38,478 nucleotides of DNA from CAZEHJ01 sp964512485 (GCA_964512485.1 CAZEHJ010000029.1:1-38478); one strand, 5' to 3'; shown: positions 16,430-25,982, counted from the first letter of the stretch. The notes: a model not told the origin generated them from the letters alone. Numbers and translations are program-made.

Positions 16430-17158
16430 ATGGGACGATTCGCGATCATCATACCAGTTTTGGCTATCGCCTTTCTCTTTTCTGGATGCAGCAAAGAGAA
16501 GGAAATACCCGTGTCCAGTCCCAAGGGATGGGATGGCAATTCCACGTACTGGTGGGATATCAGCGCGGATACCGTCAACGCTTTCCGACCACTGGAAACC
16601 ATGGAAGACATGGGCGTACCCGGCAGCTACCTCTTGTCGTTGACACTGGATGGCAATTCTTCTGTGGACATGGAGATGGCCCAGCGAAAATTCAATCAGT
16701 ATGTCAAAGAAAGTCTGATTGAACTATTCCGAAACGAACCCGATATCGTCGATTCGCTGTTCGACCGGTTCGTTATTCCCAAGATGAAAGGTGTTAATCT
16801 GGAAGGCGACGTTCAGCCTCTCATCAGCCAGTATCAAAGACAGGCGTATCAAACACTGGCTCGTCACTTCACCTACCCCAGAAGTCTTACGAAACTTGGT
16901 GAAGACATCCCTATCGTCATTCCGGACAGTCTCAAGGAAAAGGGGATTTCCGGAGTCGTGTTCACCCAGGTCGCGCTCAACAAAGAAGGCGTGCCAATTG
17001 CACTGAAGAAACTCGAAGGAGTCCACCCCATTCTCGATCGCATTGCTATGCGGGCCATCACTGAGATGCGCTGGCAGCCGGCATATGTCCTTCGCGGCGG
17101 CCGATCCAATCCGATTCCTTCCTGGACCCGGATGAAGGTCCGGTTTGGTTCCGAATAG
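16430..17158 (+). CDS. Lipoprotein with a TonB C-terminal-like domain
   Basis: A protein of about 242 residues. The ATG at 16430 gives a clean signal peptide with lipobox LFSGC; the open frame extends 25 codons further upstream but without a signal. After a linker and a helical middle part, residues about 160-240 resemble the TonB C-terminal/energy-transducer fold: GVVFTQVALNKEGVPIALKK, then an ILDRIAMRAITEMRWQPA helix-strand. In Bacteroidota such domains often sit in lipoproteins or BlaR-type sensors rather than true TonB. There is no ExbB/ExbD nearby. Its role is unknown, probably in the envelope. Confidence 0.75.
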   Translation: MGRFAIIIPVLAIAFLFSGCSKEKEIPVSSPKGWDGNSTYWWDISADTVNAFRPLETMEDMGVPGSYLLSLTLDGNSSVDMEMAQRKFNQYVKESLIELFRNEPDIVDSLFDRFVIPKMKGVNLEGDVQPLISQYQRQAYQTLARHFTYPRSLTKLGEDIPIVIPDSLKEKGISGVVFTQVALNKEGVPIALKKLEGVHPILDRIAMRAITEMRWQPAYVLRGGRSNPIPSWTRMKVRFGSE

Positions 17159-17233
17159 CAGCCTTTCGGTCGCAGCCTTTCGGTCGCAGCCTTTCGGCGC
17201 CCCTTTCGGTCGCAGCCTTTCGGCGCCCCTTTC
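17159..17233. repeat. Short tandem repeats between convergent genes
   Basis: Six units lie head to tail: CAGCCTTTCGGTCG (17159-17172 and 17173-17186), CAGCCTTTCGGCG (17187-17199), CCCCTTTCGGTCG (17200-17212), CAGCCTTTCGGCG (17213-17225) and a partial CCCCTTTC (17226-17233). On the minus strand each unit holds CCGAAAGG, which can form small GAAA-tetraloop hairpins. The array starts at the base after one stop codon and ends in the stop of the opposite gene. It could be a bidirectional 3' end structure or a simple replication-slippage repeat. Confidence 0.85.
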
Positions 17234-18621
17234 TAGATCAGAATACCCGCGATCGTTGCCGTCATCAGGTTGGCAAATGTCCCGGCTAGAACCGCTTTTA
17301 CACCCAATTTGGCCAGATCCGAGGTTCTCTCAGGGGCAAGTGGACCTATTCCTCCGATCTGAATTGCGATGGAAGAGAGGTTGGCAAAACCACACAACGC
17401 AAATGTGGCCATGGTGATGGTCTTGGCCGTCAATGATCCCGCTGCTATCGAACCAGCAAGATTCAGATAGGCGACAAATTCGTTGGCAATCACCTTTGTC
17501 CCCAGCAACGATCCGAATTCGAAAATATCCTGAGAAGGAATACCGATGAGCCACGCCAGAGGCGACAAGCCCCATCCGAGAAGCTGCTCAATCGAAAGCG
17601 TAAGACCAAACAATCCACCGCCCCACCCAATGATGTAGTTCAGCATAGCAATCAGGGCGAGGAAGGCCAGAAGCATGGCACCGACGTTGAGCGAAAGCTT
17701 GAGACCGTCGGATGCACCAGAGGCTGCCGCGTCGATGACGTTGGCCGAGCGGTTCTCTACTTCGATCTTGACAGCACCTTTCGTTTCGGGCTCGTCAACC
17801 TCAGGAATCAGCATTTTGGCCAGTAGAAGAGCGGCCGGAGCTGCCATGATACTGGCGCCCAGCAGTTGCTCCGCGAACATGAGCCTTCCGGCATCCAGCG
17901 TGACACCCATTGCGATCGAATAGGGATCGCCCAGAATTTGGATGTAGGCGGCCATCACACCACCAGCGATCGTGGCCATGCCTCCCGTCATGACAGCCAT
18001 CAATTCGGACATGGTCATTCCCTTCAGGTACGGTCGAACAACCAGCGGGGCTTCCGTCTGGCCAACGAAAATATTGGCCGTCACGGACAGACTTTCAGCA
18101 CCACTGGTGCCAAGAGCGCGATTCATTGCCCAGGCCATTCCCTGCACCACTTTCTGCATCACGCCGAGGTGATACAGCACAGCCATCAGCGAACCAAAGA
18201 AGATGATGGTGGGGAGCACCTGGAAAGCGAAGAACTGACCCATACTTCCTTCTGTACCGACGGGCTTGGCCAGATCACCGAAGATGAACTCTGCTCCTGC
18301 GGTCGTGAAGTTCAAAACCAGAACAAAAAATCCACTCACCCACGAGAAAAACATCTTGGGCCAGCCCAGGGGAGCGAAAAATTCGCCCATATCCGCGCCT
18401 TTGAGCAGGAATATGGCCAGAATCAGCTGCAATCCCAGTGCGGAGAGCACCATACGCCAACTGATCCGACTCCGGTTGTTTGAAGCGAGGTAGGCCAGTC
18501 CGAGGATCGTCGCCAGTCCGAGAAGACCGCGAAGAAGTGCAATGAAATCCATATCCGTAGTGGGTTCTTGGGCGAATGCGTCGTGGAATATACACGCGGC
18601 CAAGAAATGCCCAAGAATCAC
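17233..18621 (-). CDS. nupC: Concentrative nucleoside transporter (NupC/CNT family)
   Basis: A 462-residue inner-membrane symporter that imports nucleosides with Na+ or H+. CNT-family landmarks are the substrate-binding GQTEAPLVVRPYL (about 196-208), the following GGMATIAGGVMAAY helix and the C-terminal FALCGFANLSSIAIQIGG signature. Around ten hydrophobic helices are visible. The start is uncertain. ATG at 18621 adds a 23-residue stretch that looks like a signal peptide, while ATG at 18550-18552 (MDFIALLRGLLG) matches the usual CNT N-terminus. Stop lies in the tandem repeats. Uridine kinase at 6.8 kb could use its substrate. Confidence 0.92.
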   Translation of the reverse strand: MILGHFLAACIFHDAFAQEPTTDMDFIALLRGLLGLATILGLAYLASNNRSRISWRMVLSALGLQLILAIFLLKGADMGEFFAPLGWPKMFFSWVSGFFVLVLNFTTAGAEFIFGDLAKPVGTEGSMGQFFAFQVLPTIIFFGSLMAVLYHLGVMQKVVQGMAWAMNRALGTSGAESLSVTANIFVGQTEAPLVVRPYLKGMTMSELMAVMTGGMATIAGGVMAAYIQILGDPYSIAMGVTLDAGRLMFAEQLLGASIMAAPAALLLAKMLIPEVDEPETKGAVKIEVENRSANVIDAAASGASDGLKLSLNVGAMLLAFLALIAMLNYIIGWGGGLFGLTLSIEQLLGWGLSPLAWLIGIPSQDIFEFGSLLGTKVIANEFVAYLNLAGSIAAGSLTAKTITMATFALCGFANLSSIAIQIGGIGPLAPERTSDLAKLGVKAVLAGTFANLMTATIAGILI

Positions 18622-18776
18622 TTTAAAAGAGCAGCGGTGTTTTTGGTGTTCGCGTATCTTGCCCCCTCTCCTACGGCCCCGGAATCAGGAAGGCAAAAGA
18701 TGAAACCGTTCCGACCGTAGATGTGGATTAGAGCCCACTTCGATTCGTACCCAGACTTTACATTTTCTGTTTTTAG

Positions 18777-21086
18777 ATGACCCAGTTCACGCTGCTTCCT
18801 GACGAGCACAGCCCATCGGCCTCCACGTCCGCAAGTGATATTCTTGATGGACTCAACGAAGTCCAGCAGGAAGCAGTTGTCGCATCAGACGGTGCAGTCC
18901 TGATTGTGGCAGGCCCGGGATCGGGTAAGACCAGGACGCTCACGCATCGCATCGCGCATCTTCTTGCCACAGGAAAAGCGAAGCCGTGGGAAATCCTGGC
19001 GATCACATTCACCAACAAGGCTGCCCGGGAAATGAAGGAGCGGGTGTTGGATCTGGTTGGTGAAGAGGTTGGTCGTGGCATGGCCATCGGGACATTTCAC
19101 TCGATGTTCGCCCGGGTCATGCGAGTAGACGGAGATCGCATCGGGTACACGTCCGACTTCTCGATCTACGACACGGATGACAGTCGACGCATCTTTCGCG
19201 ACCTCATGCATCGCTTCGGAATCGATACCCAGCAGGTAAAGCCGCGCTCCGTGCAGCATATGATTTCGGGCGCAAAAAACAGGATGGTCTCTCCGGCGGA
19301 ATACGCGCAATTGGCCGTTTCTCCGGCGCAGGTCCGGGCTGCAGAACTTTATCAGCCCTATCTGGATGAGCTTCGCAACGCCAACGCGATGGACTTCGAT
19401 GACCTGCTGCTCAAACCCATCCAACTGTTCGACAATCACCCTGATGTGCTCGAAAAGTATCAGAGCCGATGGCGCTACATCCACATCGACGAATATCAGG
19501 ACACCAACAAGGCCCAGTACCTGCTGGCCCGCATGTTGGCCAAGAAACAGGGCAACCTGTGCGTTGTGGGAGATGATGCGCAGAGTATTTATGCGTTTCG
19601 CGGAGCAGATATCACGAACATGCTTTCGTTCCAGCGTGATTACCCCAACGCTACAACCGTCCGTCTGGAACAGAATTATCGCTCCTCCCAGAAAATCGTT
19701 CGACTGGCCGATTCGATCATCAAAAACAATCGGCACCAGATCGACAAGAAGCTCTGGACGGACAACGATGAAGGAGACCCGATCATTCTTCTCGAATCGA
19801 TTTCGGAGAGAGATGAAGCGCAGAAAGTAGAACGTCGAATCCGAGACGTTCAGGTACGATTGGGCCACCTGAACAAGGACTTTGCCGTCCTGTATCGCAC
19901 CAATGCACAGAGCCGCTCACTCGAAGACTCTCTTCGCCGGGGCGGAATTCCGTACCGGGTAGTCGGCGGCGTCTCGTTTTACCAGCGGCGCGAAATCAAA
20001 GACGCATTGGCCTATCTGCGACTGGTCGTAAACCCGAATGATGTTGCCAGTCTGCGGCGAGTGATCAACCTTCCGACACGCGGTATCGGCGCGAAGACCC
20101 AGGGAGAGCTCTGGGGCTACGCGGCAAGAATGAACATCGGCGCCTGGGAAACGCTCGAGCAGGTGGACGAAGTTGGTCTCGGACCCCGGGCGGCGGGCGC
20201 GGTTGCCGGCTTCCGGGACATGATTGGCAGCTACCGAGATCGGGCGGCAACCGAGCCCGCCGCCGAAGTGGCCAAAGCACTCATCCGTGATTCGGGACTT
20301 CTGGATGACCTGCGAAAAGAAAACACGCCCGAGAATCTCGTCCGTTGGGAAAACGTGCAGGAGCTCCTGAACGCCATCGCCGAATTCTCCCAGAACGAAG
20401 GCGAAGAATCAACCCTCAGCGCGTTCCTTCAGGACGTGTCGCTTCTCACGGATGCAGATGAGACTCAAGACTCGGAAAATCGGGTCACGCTCATGACGCT
20501 GCATGCTTCGAAAGGCCTGGAGTTTCCTGTCATTTTCCTGACTGGCATGGAGGAGAACCTCTTTCCGTTGCAGATGGCGGCTCAAGACGCCAAAGAACTG
20601 GAAGAAGAGCGAAGGTTGTTCTACGTGGGTGCCACTCGCGCCAAAAGCCTTCTCTTTCTTTCGCATGCACGAAGCCGCTTCCGGTTTGGTGAACAGACTC
20701 CCATGATGCGGAGTCGATTCCTCGAGGAAATCGACCCAGAACTCCTGCGGACCGAGACAGGCCAGTCATTTGATCCCGAAAAGGATCGATTCAAAAGCCG
20801 GGCAGGTGGTCCATCCTATCAGAAGATGGATCCCCACTACTACCGAAAAAACCTCCGCGAAACGGCGCAGAAAAAACCCGCATCTGGAGAAAGACGCATC
20901 GTTTACGACGAAGAGGAAAGCGCCAATATTGCTCCAGGAATGCAGGTCGAGCATCACCTCTTCGGTGAAGGGAAAGTTGTATCGATGGAAGGAGCGGGCC
21001 AGCAGGCCAAGGCTGTTGTGTTTTTCGAAGAGGTGGGCCAGAAAAAGCTGCTGCTTCGGCTGGCGCGACTGCGTCGGATTGGCTGA
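18777..21086 (+). CDS. UvrD/PcrA-type 3'-5' DNA helicase
   Basis: A 769-residue superfamily 1A helicase. The Q motif is LNEVQQEAV (26-34), Walker A GPGSGKT (46-52, Lys51) and motif Ia TFTNKAAREMKERV. Motif II is DEYQD (238-242), motif III GDDAQSIYAFRGA and motif IV RLEQNYRS. Motif V contains LMTLHASKGLEF and motif VI LFYVGATRAKS. The C-terminus holds the Tudor-like PcrA tail (HHLFGEGKVV). It unwinds DNA in nucleotide-excision and mismatch repair or clears RecA/RNA polymerase. Length and the tail place it with PcrA/UvrD rather than Rep. It stands alone, flanked by a divergent transporter gene. Confidence 0.94.
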   Translation: MTQFTLLPDEHSPSASTSASDILDGLNEVQQEAVVASDGAVLIVAGPGSGKTRTLTHRIAHLLATGKAKPWEILAITFTNKAAREMKERVLDLVGEEVGRGMAIGTFHSMFARVMRVDGDRIGYTSDFSIYDTDDSRRIFRDLMHRFGIDTQQVKPRSVQHMISGAKNRMVSPAEYAQLAVSPAQVRAAELYQPYLDELRNANAMDFDDLLLKPIQLFDNHPDVLEKYQSRWRYIHIDEYQDTNKAQYLLARMLAKKQGNLCVVGDDAQSIYAFRGADITNMLSFQRDYPNATTVRLEQNYRSSQKIVRLADSIIKNNRHQIDKKLWTDNDEGDPIILLESISERDEAQKVERRIRDVQVRLGHLNKDFAVLYRTNAQSRSLEDSLRRGGIPYRVVGGVSFYQRREIKDALAYLRLVVNPNDVASLRRVINLPTRGIGAKTQGELWGYAARMNIGAWETLEQVDEVGLGPRAAGAVAGFRDMIGSYRDRAATEPAAEVAKALIRDSGLLDDLRKENTPENLVRWENVQELLNAIAEFSQNEGEESTLSAFLQDVSLLTDADETQDSENRVTLMTLHASKGLEFPVIFLTGMEENLFPLQMAAQDAKELEEERRLFYVGATRAKSLLFLSHARSRFRFGEQTPMMRSRFLEEIDPELLRTETGQSFDPEKDRFKSRAGGPSYQKMDPHYYRKNLRETAQKKPASGERRIVYDEEESANIAPGMQVEHHLFGEGKVVSMEGAGQQAKAVVFFEEVGQKKLLLRLARLRRIG

Positions 21087-21184
21087 GTACGTGACCCTGG
21101 GCGGATCGACGGGCCTTCTCGAACGTTGGAGTCGCTGATTACACCCCGAACCTCAAGCCCCGAACCCAAAAACAGTGCTCGCCG

Positions 21185-22216
21185 ATGCGTCAATCACTGC
21201 CACTTTTTCTTATCGTTTCGCTGCTCATTGGGTGCGCCTCTGATGATCGCACTGCCCTCGTCGTGTATTCGCCACACGGCAAGGAAATGCTGGGCGATTA
21301 CGAACTGGCATTCGAGGCCGAGCACCCGGATATCAATGTACAGTGGCTGGATATGGGTGGTCAGGATGCGTACGATCGAGTCCGAACGGAAAAGGTTAAT
21401 CCGACTGCGAGCCTGTGGTGGGGCGGCGACAGTCCGACTTTTTCGCGAGCCGCCGGTGAAGGCCTGCTCGAGGCATATACTCCCTCCTGGGCAGATGCCG
21501 TACCCGACGAAGCGCGCGCCGATGACCATTCATGGTTCGCGACCTATCTGACTCCCGAGGTTCTCCTTTTCAATGACAGCACGGTCGTGGAGGGTGAGAT
21601 CCCACGCGACTGGGATGACCTTCTAGAGCCAGAATGGAAAGACCGAATCATCATTCGATACCCACTCGCCAGTTCGACTATGAGAACGATCTGGGGTGCT
21701 CTGATTATGCGTCAGGAATCTGTCGAAGAGGGCTATCGATGGCTTGCCCGGCTTGACATGAACACGAAGACCTACGCCGCCGACCCAACCCAGCTGTATC
21801 TGAAGATCGCGCGGCAAGAAGGCGACCTCTCGCTCTGGAATATGCCTGACACGTATATCCAGTCTGAGTTGAACGGATATCCATTCTCATTTTCATTGCC
21901 CGAAAGTGGAACACCCGTCCTGAACGATGCCATTGCGCTGGTCAAGAACGGCCCGGCACTCGACGCGGCCCGGCTGTTTTACGAGTTTGTAACGAGCGAA
22001 GACGCTCTGATCTCGCAGGCAAATACGTACTTCCGGATTCCTGCACGAACTGATCTCGACCGGTCACGGCTTCCCCAATGGATGAGGGAAGCCGAAATCA
22101 ACGCGATGGACATCGATTGGGAGCGTCTTTCCACGGAAAGCCCTTCATGGATGCAGCACTGGGACGAAAACATAAAAGGACGTGGCGAGGAGTATCTGGA
22201 GGACTCGTCAGACTGA
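21185..22216 (+). CDS. Extracellular solute-binding lipoprotein (Fe(III)/spermidine-type SBP)
   Basis: A 343-residue lipoprotein with lipobox LLIGC (Cys17) followed by a type II periplasmic-binding fold. It opens with VVYSPHGKEMLGDYELAFE, the pattern of iron(III) and thiamine/putrescine binding proteins (FutA/FbpA/AfuA-like). The segment WWGGDSPTF (57-ish region onward), the central DWDDLLEPEWKDRI motif and DAARLFYEFVTSEDA are typical of that group. No permease or ATPase gene is adjacent, so the transporter partner must lie elsewhere. Its 3' end overlaps the convergent dus gene by 9 bp. The ligand is not determinable, iron being the best guess. Confidence 0.85.
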   Translation: MRQSLPLFLIVSLLIGCASDDRTALVVYSPHGKEMLGDYELAFEAEHPDINVQWLDMGGQDAYDRVRTEKVNPTASLWWGGDSPTFSRAAGEGLLEAYTPSWADAVPDEARADDHSWFATYLTPEVLLFNDSTVVEGEIPRDWDDLLEPEWKDRIIIRYPLASSTMRTIWGALIMRQESVEEGYRWLARLDMNTKTYAADPTQLYLKIARQEGDLSLWNMPDTYIQSELNGYPFSFSLPESGTPVLNDAIALVKNGPALDAARLFYEFVTSEDALISQANTYFRIPARTDLDRSRLPQWMREAEINAMDIDWERLSTESPSWMQHWDENIKGRGEEYLEDSSD

Positions 22217-23269
22217 TTCGACCCGTTTTCTTGTGGCCACAGGAAGTGAAGCTTTTACTGCCACCGCCTTTACATTCATTGCCGGAATCTTTGTCTCCGC
22301 ATCTTCTTCCGTGAAATTGAGAAGCACTTCGAGCACGCCATCCAGTGTGGATTCTTCCATAATCAGGTGACGAAGGCGGCTTGCTCCTTTGAATCCCTTG
22401 AAATAGCCTCCGTACATCCGACGCATTTCGAGAACGCCCTTTCGTTCTCCCAGCCATTCACATTTCAGAGCCAGGTGCTCGGCAACTGCTTCACAACGCT
22501 CTTGCCAGTCAGGTCTTGGTGGCATTTCACCCGTTTCCCTGAAAATACGGGCTTCCCGGAAGATCCACGGATTCCCGATGGCAGCGCGTCCGATCATCAC
22601 GGCGTCGACTCCCGTTTCATCAAACATCGCCTCTATGCGCTCAGGTGAACTGGCGTCACCGTTCCCGATGAGCGGAATTGATATGCCGGACTCGTCCTTG
22701 ATTCGTCGCAGCCACTCCCATCGGGCTTCTCCCCTGTACAACTGCGAACGTGTTCTTGCGTGCACGGCCAGCGCTTTGACACCCGTCTCTTCCAGCATGC
22801 GGGCAACGTCCAGAATATGGATACTCTGATCGTTCCACCCCAGACGCGTTTTGACAGTCACCGGACGGCTCGATTCCTCTATGACGGCTGCCGTGATTTC
22901 CTGCATCTTCGGCAGATTCCGCAGGATTCCGGCACCGGCATCTTTGCGAACCACCTTCTTGACGGGACACCCAAAATTGATGTCGATGATGTCCGGGCCA
23001 ACAGCATCCACAACCCTCGTGGCCTGACGAACCTGCTCGACGTCGCCGCCGAATATCTGAATGGCAACGGGTCGCTCCTCTTCGTAGATGTCGAGTTTCT
23101 GATGCGATCCTTCGGCGCCGTAGGCCAGACCTCCTGACGAAATAAATTCCGTGTACAACATGTCCGCTCCAAAACGCTTGCACATCAAGCGAAATGGAGG
23201 ATCACTCACATCTTCCATAGGAGCGAGGAAGATGGGTCGATCAGGAAATGTGAGGTCAGCTATCTGCAT
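22208..23269 (-). CDS. dus: tRNA-dihydrouridine synthase (Dus family)
   Basis: A flavoenzyme of about 353 residues that reduces uridines to dihydrouridine in tRNA. The TIM-barrel markers are FLAPMEDVSDPPFR near the start, QIFGGD and the catalytic cysteine in DINFGCPVKKV. Others are KTRLGW, VHARTRSQLYRG, PLIGNGD and MIGRAAIGNPWIF at the FMN-phosphate site. The C-terminal helical domain (RRMYGGYFKGF) is also present. I prefer the ATG at 23267-23269 (MQIADLTFPDRP) to the one 14 codons upstream because the family starts close to this point. The pattern is closest to DusB. It overlaps the solute-binding gene tail to tail. Confidence 0.92.
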   Translation of the reverse strand: MQIADLTFPDRPIFLAPMEDVSDPPFRLMCKRFGADMLYTEFISSGGLAYGAEGSHQKLDIYEEERPVAIQIFGGDVEQVRQATRVVDAVGPDIIDINFGCPVKKVVRKDAGAGILRNLPKMQEITAAVIEESSRPVTVKTRLGWNDQSIHILDVARMLEETGVKALAVHARTRSQLYRGEARWEWLRRIKDESGISIPLIGNGDASSPERIEAMFDETGVDAVMIGRAAIGNPWIFREARIFRETGEMPPRPDWQERCEAVAEHLALKCEWLGERKGVLEMRRMYGGYFKGFKGASRLRHLIMEESTLDGVLEVLLNFTEEDAETKIPAMNVKAVAVKASLPVATRKRVESV

Positions 23270-23463
23270 CCAAGTGGCTGAATTTTCTTGATTTCTGGCG
23301 TTGTTCGCCAATCGGCCCTACAACAGTAGGCTTTCATCAAGGGTTCCTGTCGTTAGCCCGAAGCATTAGCTTTTCAAGGATCCTGCACCACGGACTGTAT
23401 TCTTTACTCGGGGAGCGATATCCTGTCTGCCCCGATCACCGCAGTCAACTGGCGTTCTGTCAC

Positions 23464-24711
23464 ATGCGCTCATTCTTGCACCTCTTCACCGCCTTATTTC
23501 TCCTATCCGGATGCTCCCAGGATCCTGCAAGTGTAGCAACCGACCCTGCATCCTTTGAGAACACGGTAATTCTCATCTCCGTGGACGGATTGAGATCTCA
23601 TTACATCGACTGGTATGAAACACCGAATCTGGATCGACTGATCGCGGGCGGCGCACACGCGAATGAAGGAATGAAGCCGGTGTATCCTTCGAAGACATTT
23701 CCGAATCACTACAGTATCGTTACGGGCAAGTATCCGTCAAGCCACGGCATTGTATCCAACTCCATGTATGATTCGGAATTGGATGACACCTTTGCCATTT
23801 CTGACCGTGAAGCCATTGAAGACCCAAGATGGTGGAGTGATGGTGAGCCGATCTGGACCGCCGTCCAGAAACAAGGTGGCCATGCAGCGACATATTTTTG
23901 GGTCGGCTCCGAAACCCCATTTGATGGCGTGCGGCCGGACTATTGGTATCGGTATGACGGAAGCGTGTCAGCTGAGGATCGCGTAGATCAGGTGCTTGCA
24001 TGGCTGGATATGCCTGAAAGCGAACGGCCACAATTTATTTCTGCCTACTTCAGTTCCATCGACGACGCAGGACACAGGAACGGACCGGAATCCGAAGCCA
24101 CGGGGGATGCTGTCGCAGACATTGACGCCGTTTTCGGGCGCCTTATCGCGGGCCTCGAATCGAGAGGCATCTACGACAGTGTAAACATTATTATCGTGGC
24201 TGACCACGGAATGTCCCAATTGTCGCCTGATCGCGTCATCGCGCTCGATGAATTCATCAATCTAGATGATCTGACCCATATCGACGGTACTCCAGTGCTT
24301 GGCCTACACACGGCTGAAGGGAGAACGGACACCGTATACAATGCCCTCAAGGATGCCCATCCGAACATGCACGTGTATCTGAAAGAGGACTTCCCCGAGC
24401 GATTCCACTATTCCGGTCACGTTCGTATTCCGGATATCATCGGACACATAGATGACGGATGGTCGCTCGCGAGAACTCGCGAGTTTGCTGACCAGAATCC
24501 GGGCAGATTTATGGGCGGAACGCACGGCTATGACAACGAACTCGAGTCCATGCGCGCCACCTTTATCGCGCACGGCCCGGGCTTTCGCGACGGCGTGACG
24601 ATCGCTCCCTTCCTGAACATAGAGATCTACAACGCGATGGCCTCGGTGATGGGAATTGAACCATCCCCCAACGACGGTACCGCCGGAGCGCTGTCCTCGA
24701 TATTGCGATAA
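23464..24711 (+). CDS. ENPP-like nucleotide pyrophosphatase/phosphodiesterase, lipoprotein
   Basis: A 415-residue envelope lipoprotein (lipobox LLSGC, Cys17) of the alkaline-phosphatase superfamily. Its pattern is that of ecto-nucleotide pyrophosphatases. Metal and catalytic residues are visible: Asp41 in ISVDGLRSHY, nucleophile Thr78 and Asn81 in PSKTFPNHYS. Asp200 and His204 lie in SSIDDAGHRNGP, Asp247-His248 in ADHGMS and a late His in GGTHGYDN. The two-zinc set appears complete. Such enzymes cleave nucleotide phosphodiesters or phospholipid headgroups outside the cytoplasm. The next gene starts at the GTG one base after its TAA. Confidence 0.9.
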   Translation: MRSFLHLFTALFLLSGCSQDPASVATDPASFENTVILISVDGLRSHYIDWYETPNLDRLIAGGAHANEGMKPVYPSKTFPNHYSIVTGKYPSSHGIVSNSMYDSELDDTFAISDREAIEDPRWWSDGEPIWTAVQKQGGHAATYFWVGSETPFDGVRPDYWYRYDGSVSAEDRVDQVLAWLDMPESERPQFISAYFSSIDDAGHRNGPESEATGDAVADIDAVFGRLIAGLESRGIYDSVNIIIVADHGMSQLSPDRVIALDEFINLDDLTHIDGTPVLGLHTAEGRTDTVYNALKDAHPNMHVYLKEDFPERFHYSGHVRIPDIIGHIDDGWSLARTREFADQNPGRFMGGTHGYDNELESMRATFIAHGPGFRDGVTIAPFLNIEIYNAMASVMGIEPSPNDGTAGALSSILR

Positions 24712-24712
24712 C

Positions 24713-25855
24713 GTGGACTATCTCTACCAGGAACACGGTCAGTACTTCGCCCAGGTAGCGCACCCCACGGAAATTCTGGGATGCGATGAACTGAGTGAAC
24801 TCGGGGCGACCGCCGTCGAGGAAGCGTATCGTGGCGTGCAGTTTTCTGCAGATGCCCCGACGCTACGCTCCATTGTTTATCAGGCCCGAATACCCACGCG
24901 TGTCCTTGCGCCCATGAGGACGTTTGACTGCCACAGTGACAGATATCTGTACAAGCGTGCTCGCGAGCTCGACTGGATGTCTCTAATCGGAGTAGAGAAG
25001 ACCTTCGCCATTTTTGCGACCGTTTCTCACAGCCGCATACGCCATTCAAAATATGCAGCGCTGAAGCTCAAAGATGCGATCGTTGATTCGATTCGAGACG
25101 AAACAGGTTCAAGACCCTCCGTTGATCGCTACAACCCGGATGTGTCTCTAAATCTGCACATCGATAACAACCGCGCCACTATCAGCCTCGATGCTTCAGG
25201 GAGATCCATGCACCGACGCGGATACCGGATCGACGCACTGGAAGCTCCGATTCAGGAAACAGTGGCGGCCGCCATCATTCGCATGAGCGAGTGGAAAGGC
25301 GATATTCCACTGCTGGATCCGATGTGCGGATCGGGAACCATCCTCGCGGAGGCTCTGATGGCGGCCGCAAAGATACCATCAGGATTTCTCCACGATCGAT
25401 TCGGATTTGATCAGATGCCGGATTTTGACGCAGCGGCTTGGAAAGCACAGAGAAAGCAGGTCAACGGAGCCATCGTACCAGTGGAAAAGGGCCTGATTTC
25501 TGGCAGCGACATTGACCCTGAAGCCATTCGATTTGCTCAAAAAAATCTGTCGATGCTACCTGGCTCCAATTCTGTTGAGCTCCGGCAGATGGACTTCAAG
25601 AACATTGAAGAATTTAATTCGGGCGTGATCGTCACAAACCCGCCGTATGGAGTTCGCATGGGTCGCGGGGGAGGAATTGAAACATTCTACAAGTCACTCG
25701 GAGACTTTCTGAAACAGAAGTGCACGGATTCGACCGCATACATTTATGTCGGAAAACCGGAGTTGCTGAAAAGTGTCGGCCTTCGGACAAAATGGAAACG
25801 TGAGCTTGTCAATGGAGCCATGGAAGGCCGTTTGGGACGATACGACCTGTACTAA
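24713..25855 (+). CDS. THUMP-domain RNA methyltransferase (RlmL/Trm14-like)
   Basis: A SAM-dependent methyltransferase of about 380 residues. An N-terminal ferredoxin-like/THUMP part (about 1-150) binds RNA. The Rossmann domain carries LLDPMCGSGTILAEA (about 222-236) for SAM and VTNPPYGVRMG for the target base, as in N2-guanine methyltransferases of the RlmL (23S G2445) and Trm14/TrmN (tRNA G6) group. The GTG at 24713 directly after the previous stop is chosen. The ATG at 24656 would overlap the ENPP gene by 56 bp and gives a Pro-rich lead with no resemblance. The 23S versus tRNA target is not resolved. Confidence 0.87.
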   Translation: MDYLYQEHGQYFAQVAHPTEILGCDELSELGATAVEEAYRGVQFSADAPTLRSIVYQARIPTRVLAPMRTFDCHSDRYLYKRARELDWMSLIGVEKTFAIFATVSHSRIRHSKYAALKLKDAIVDSIRDETGSRPSVDRYNPDVSLNLHIDNNRATISLDASGRSMHRRGYRIDALEAPIQETVAAAIIRMSEWKGDIPLLDPMCGSGTILAEALMAAAKIPSGFLHDRFGFDQMPDFDAAAWKAQRKQVNGAIVPVEKGLISGSDIDPEAIRFAQKNLSMLPGSNSVELRQMDFKNIEEFNSGVIVTNPPYGVRMGRGGGIETFYKSLGDFLKQKCTDSTAYIYVGKPELLKSVGLRTKWKRELVNGAMEGRLGRYDLY

Positions 25856-25982
25856 GACGAGTATCGGTGACGTGTGAATGCCCTTTTTGACAGGCAACCT
25901 TCTTCGTAGAGTGCCCGTATTGGATTTCGGTCCGTCGCCAACTAGCATCCTTTCATAAACGGACGACCAATCCACCGATACT

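Noticed and set aside
18622..18776. Riboswitch in the nupC/uvrD divergent region
   Set aside because: The region has short G/C-rich inverted segments, but I could not match any purine, preQ1 or cobalamin core. I see only a weak TACATTTT promoter-like element near uvrD.
24656..24712. ATG start of the RNA methyltransferase inside the ENPP gene
   Set aside because: It gives a proline-rich lead that is the out-of-frame reading of the ENPP C-terminus. GTG right after the ENPP stop is simpler.
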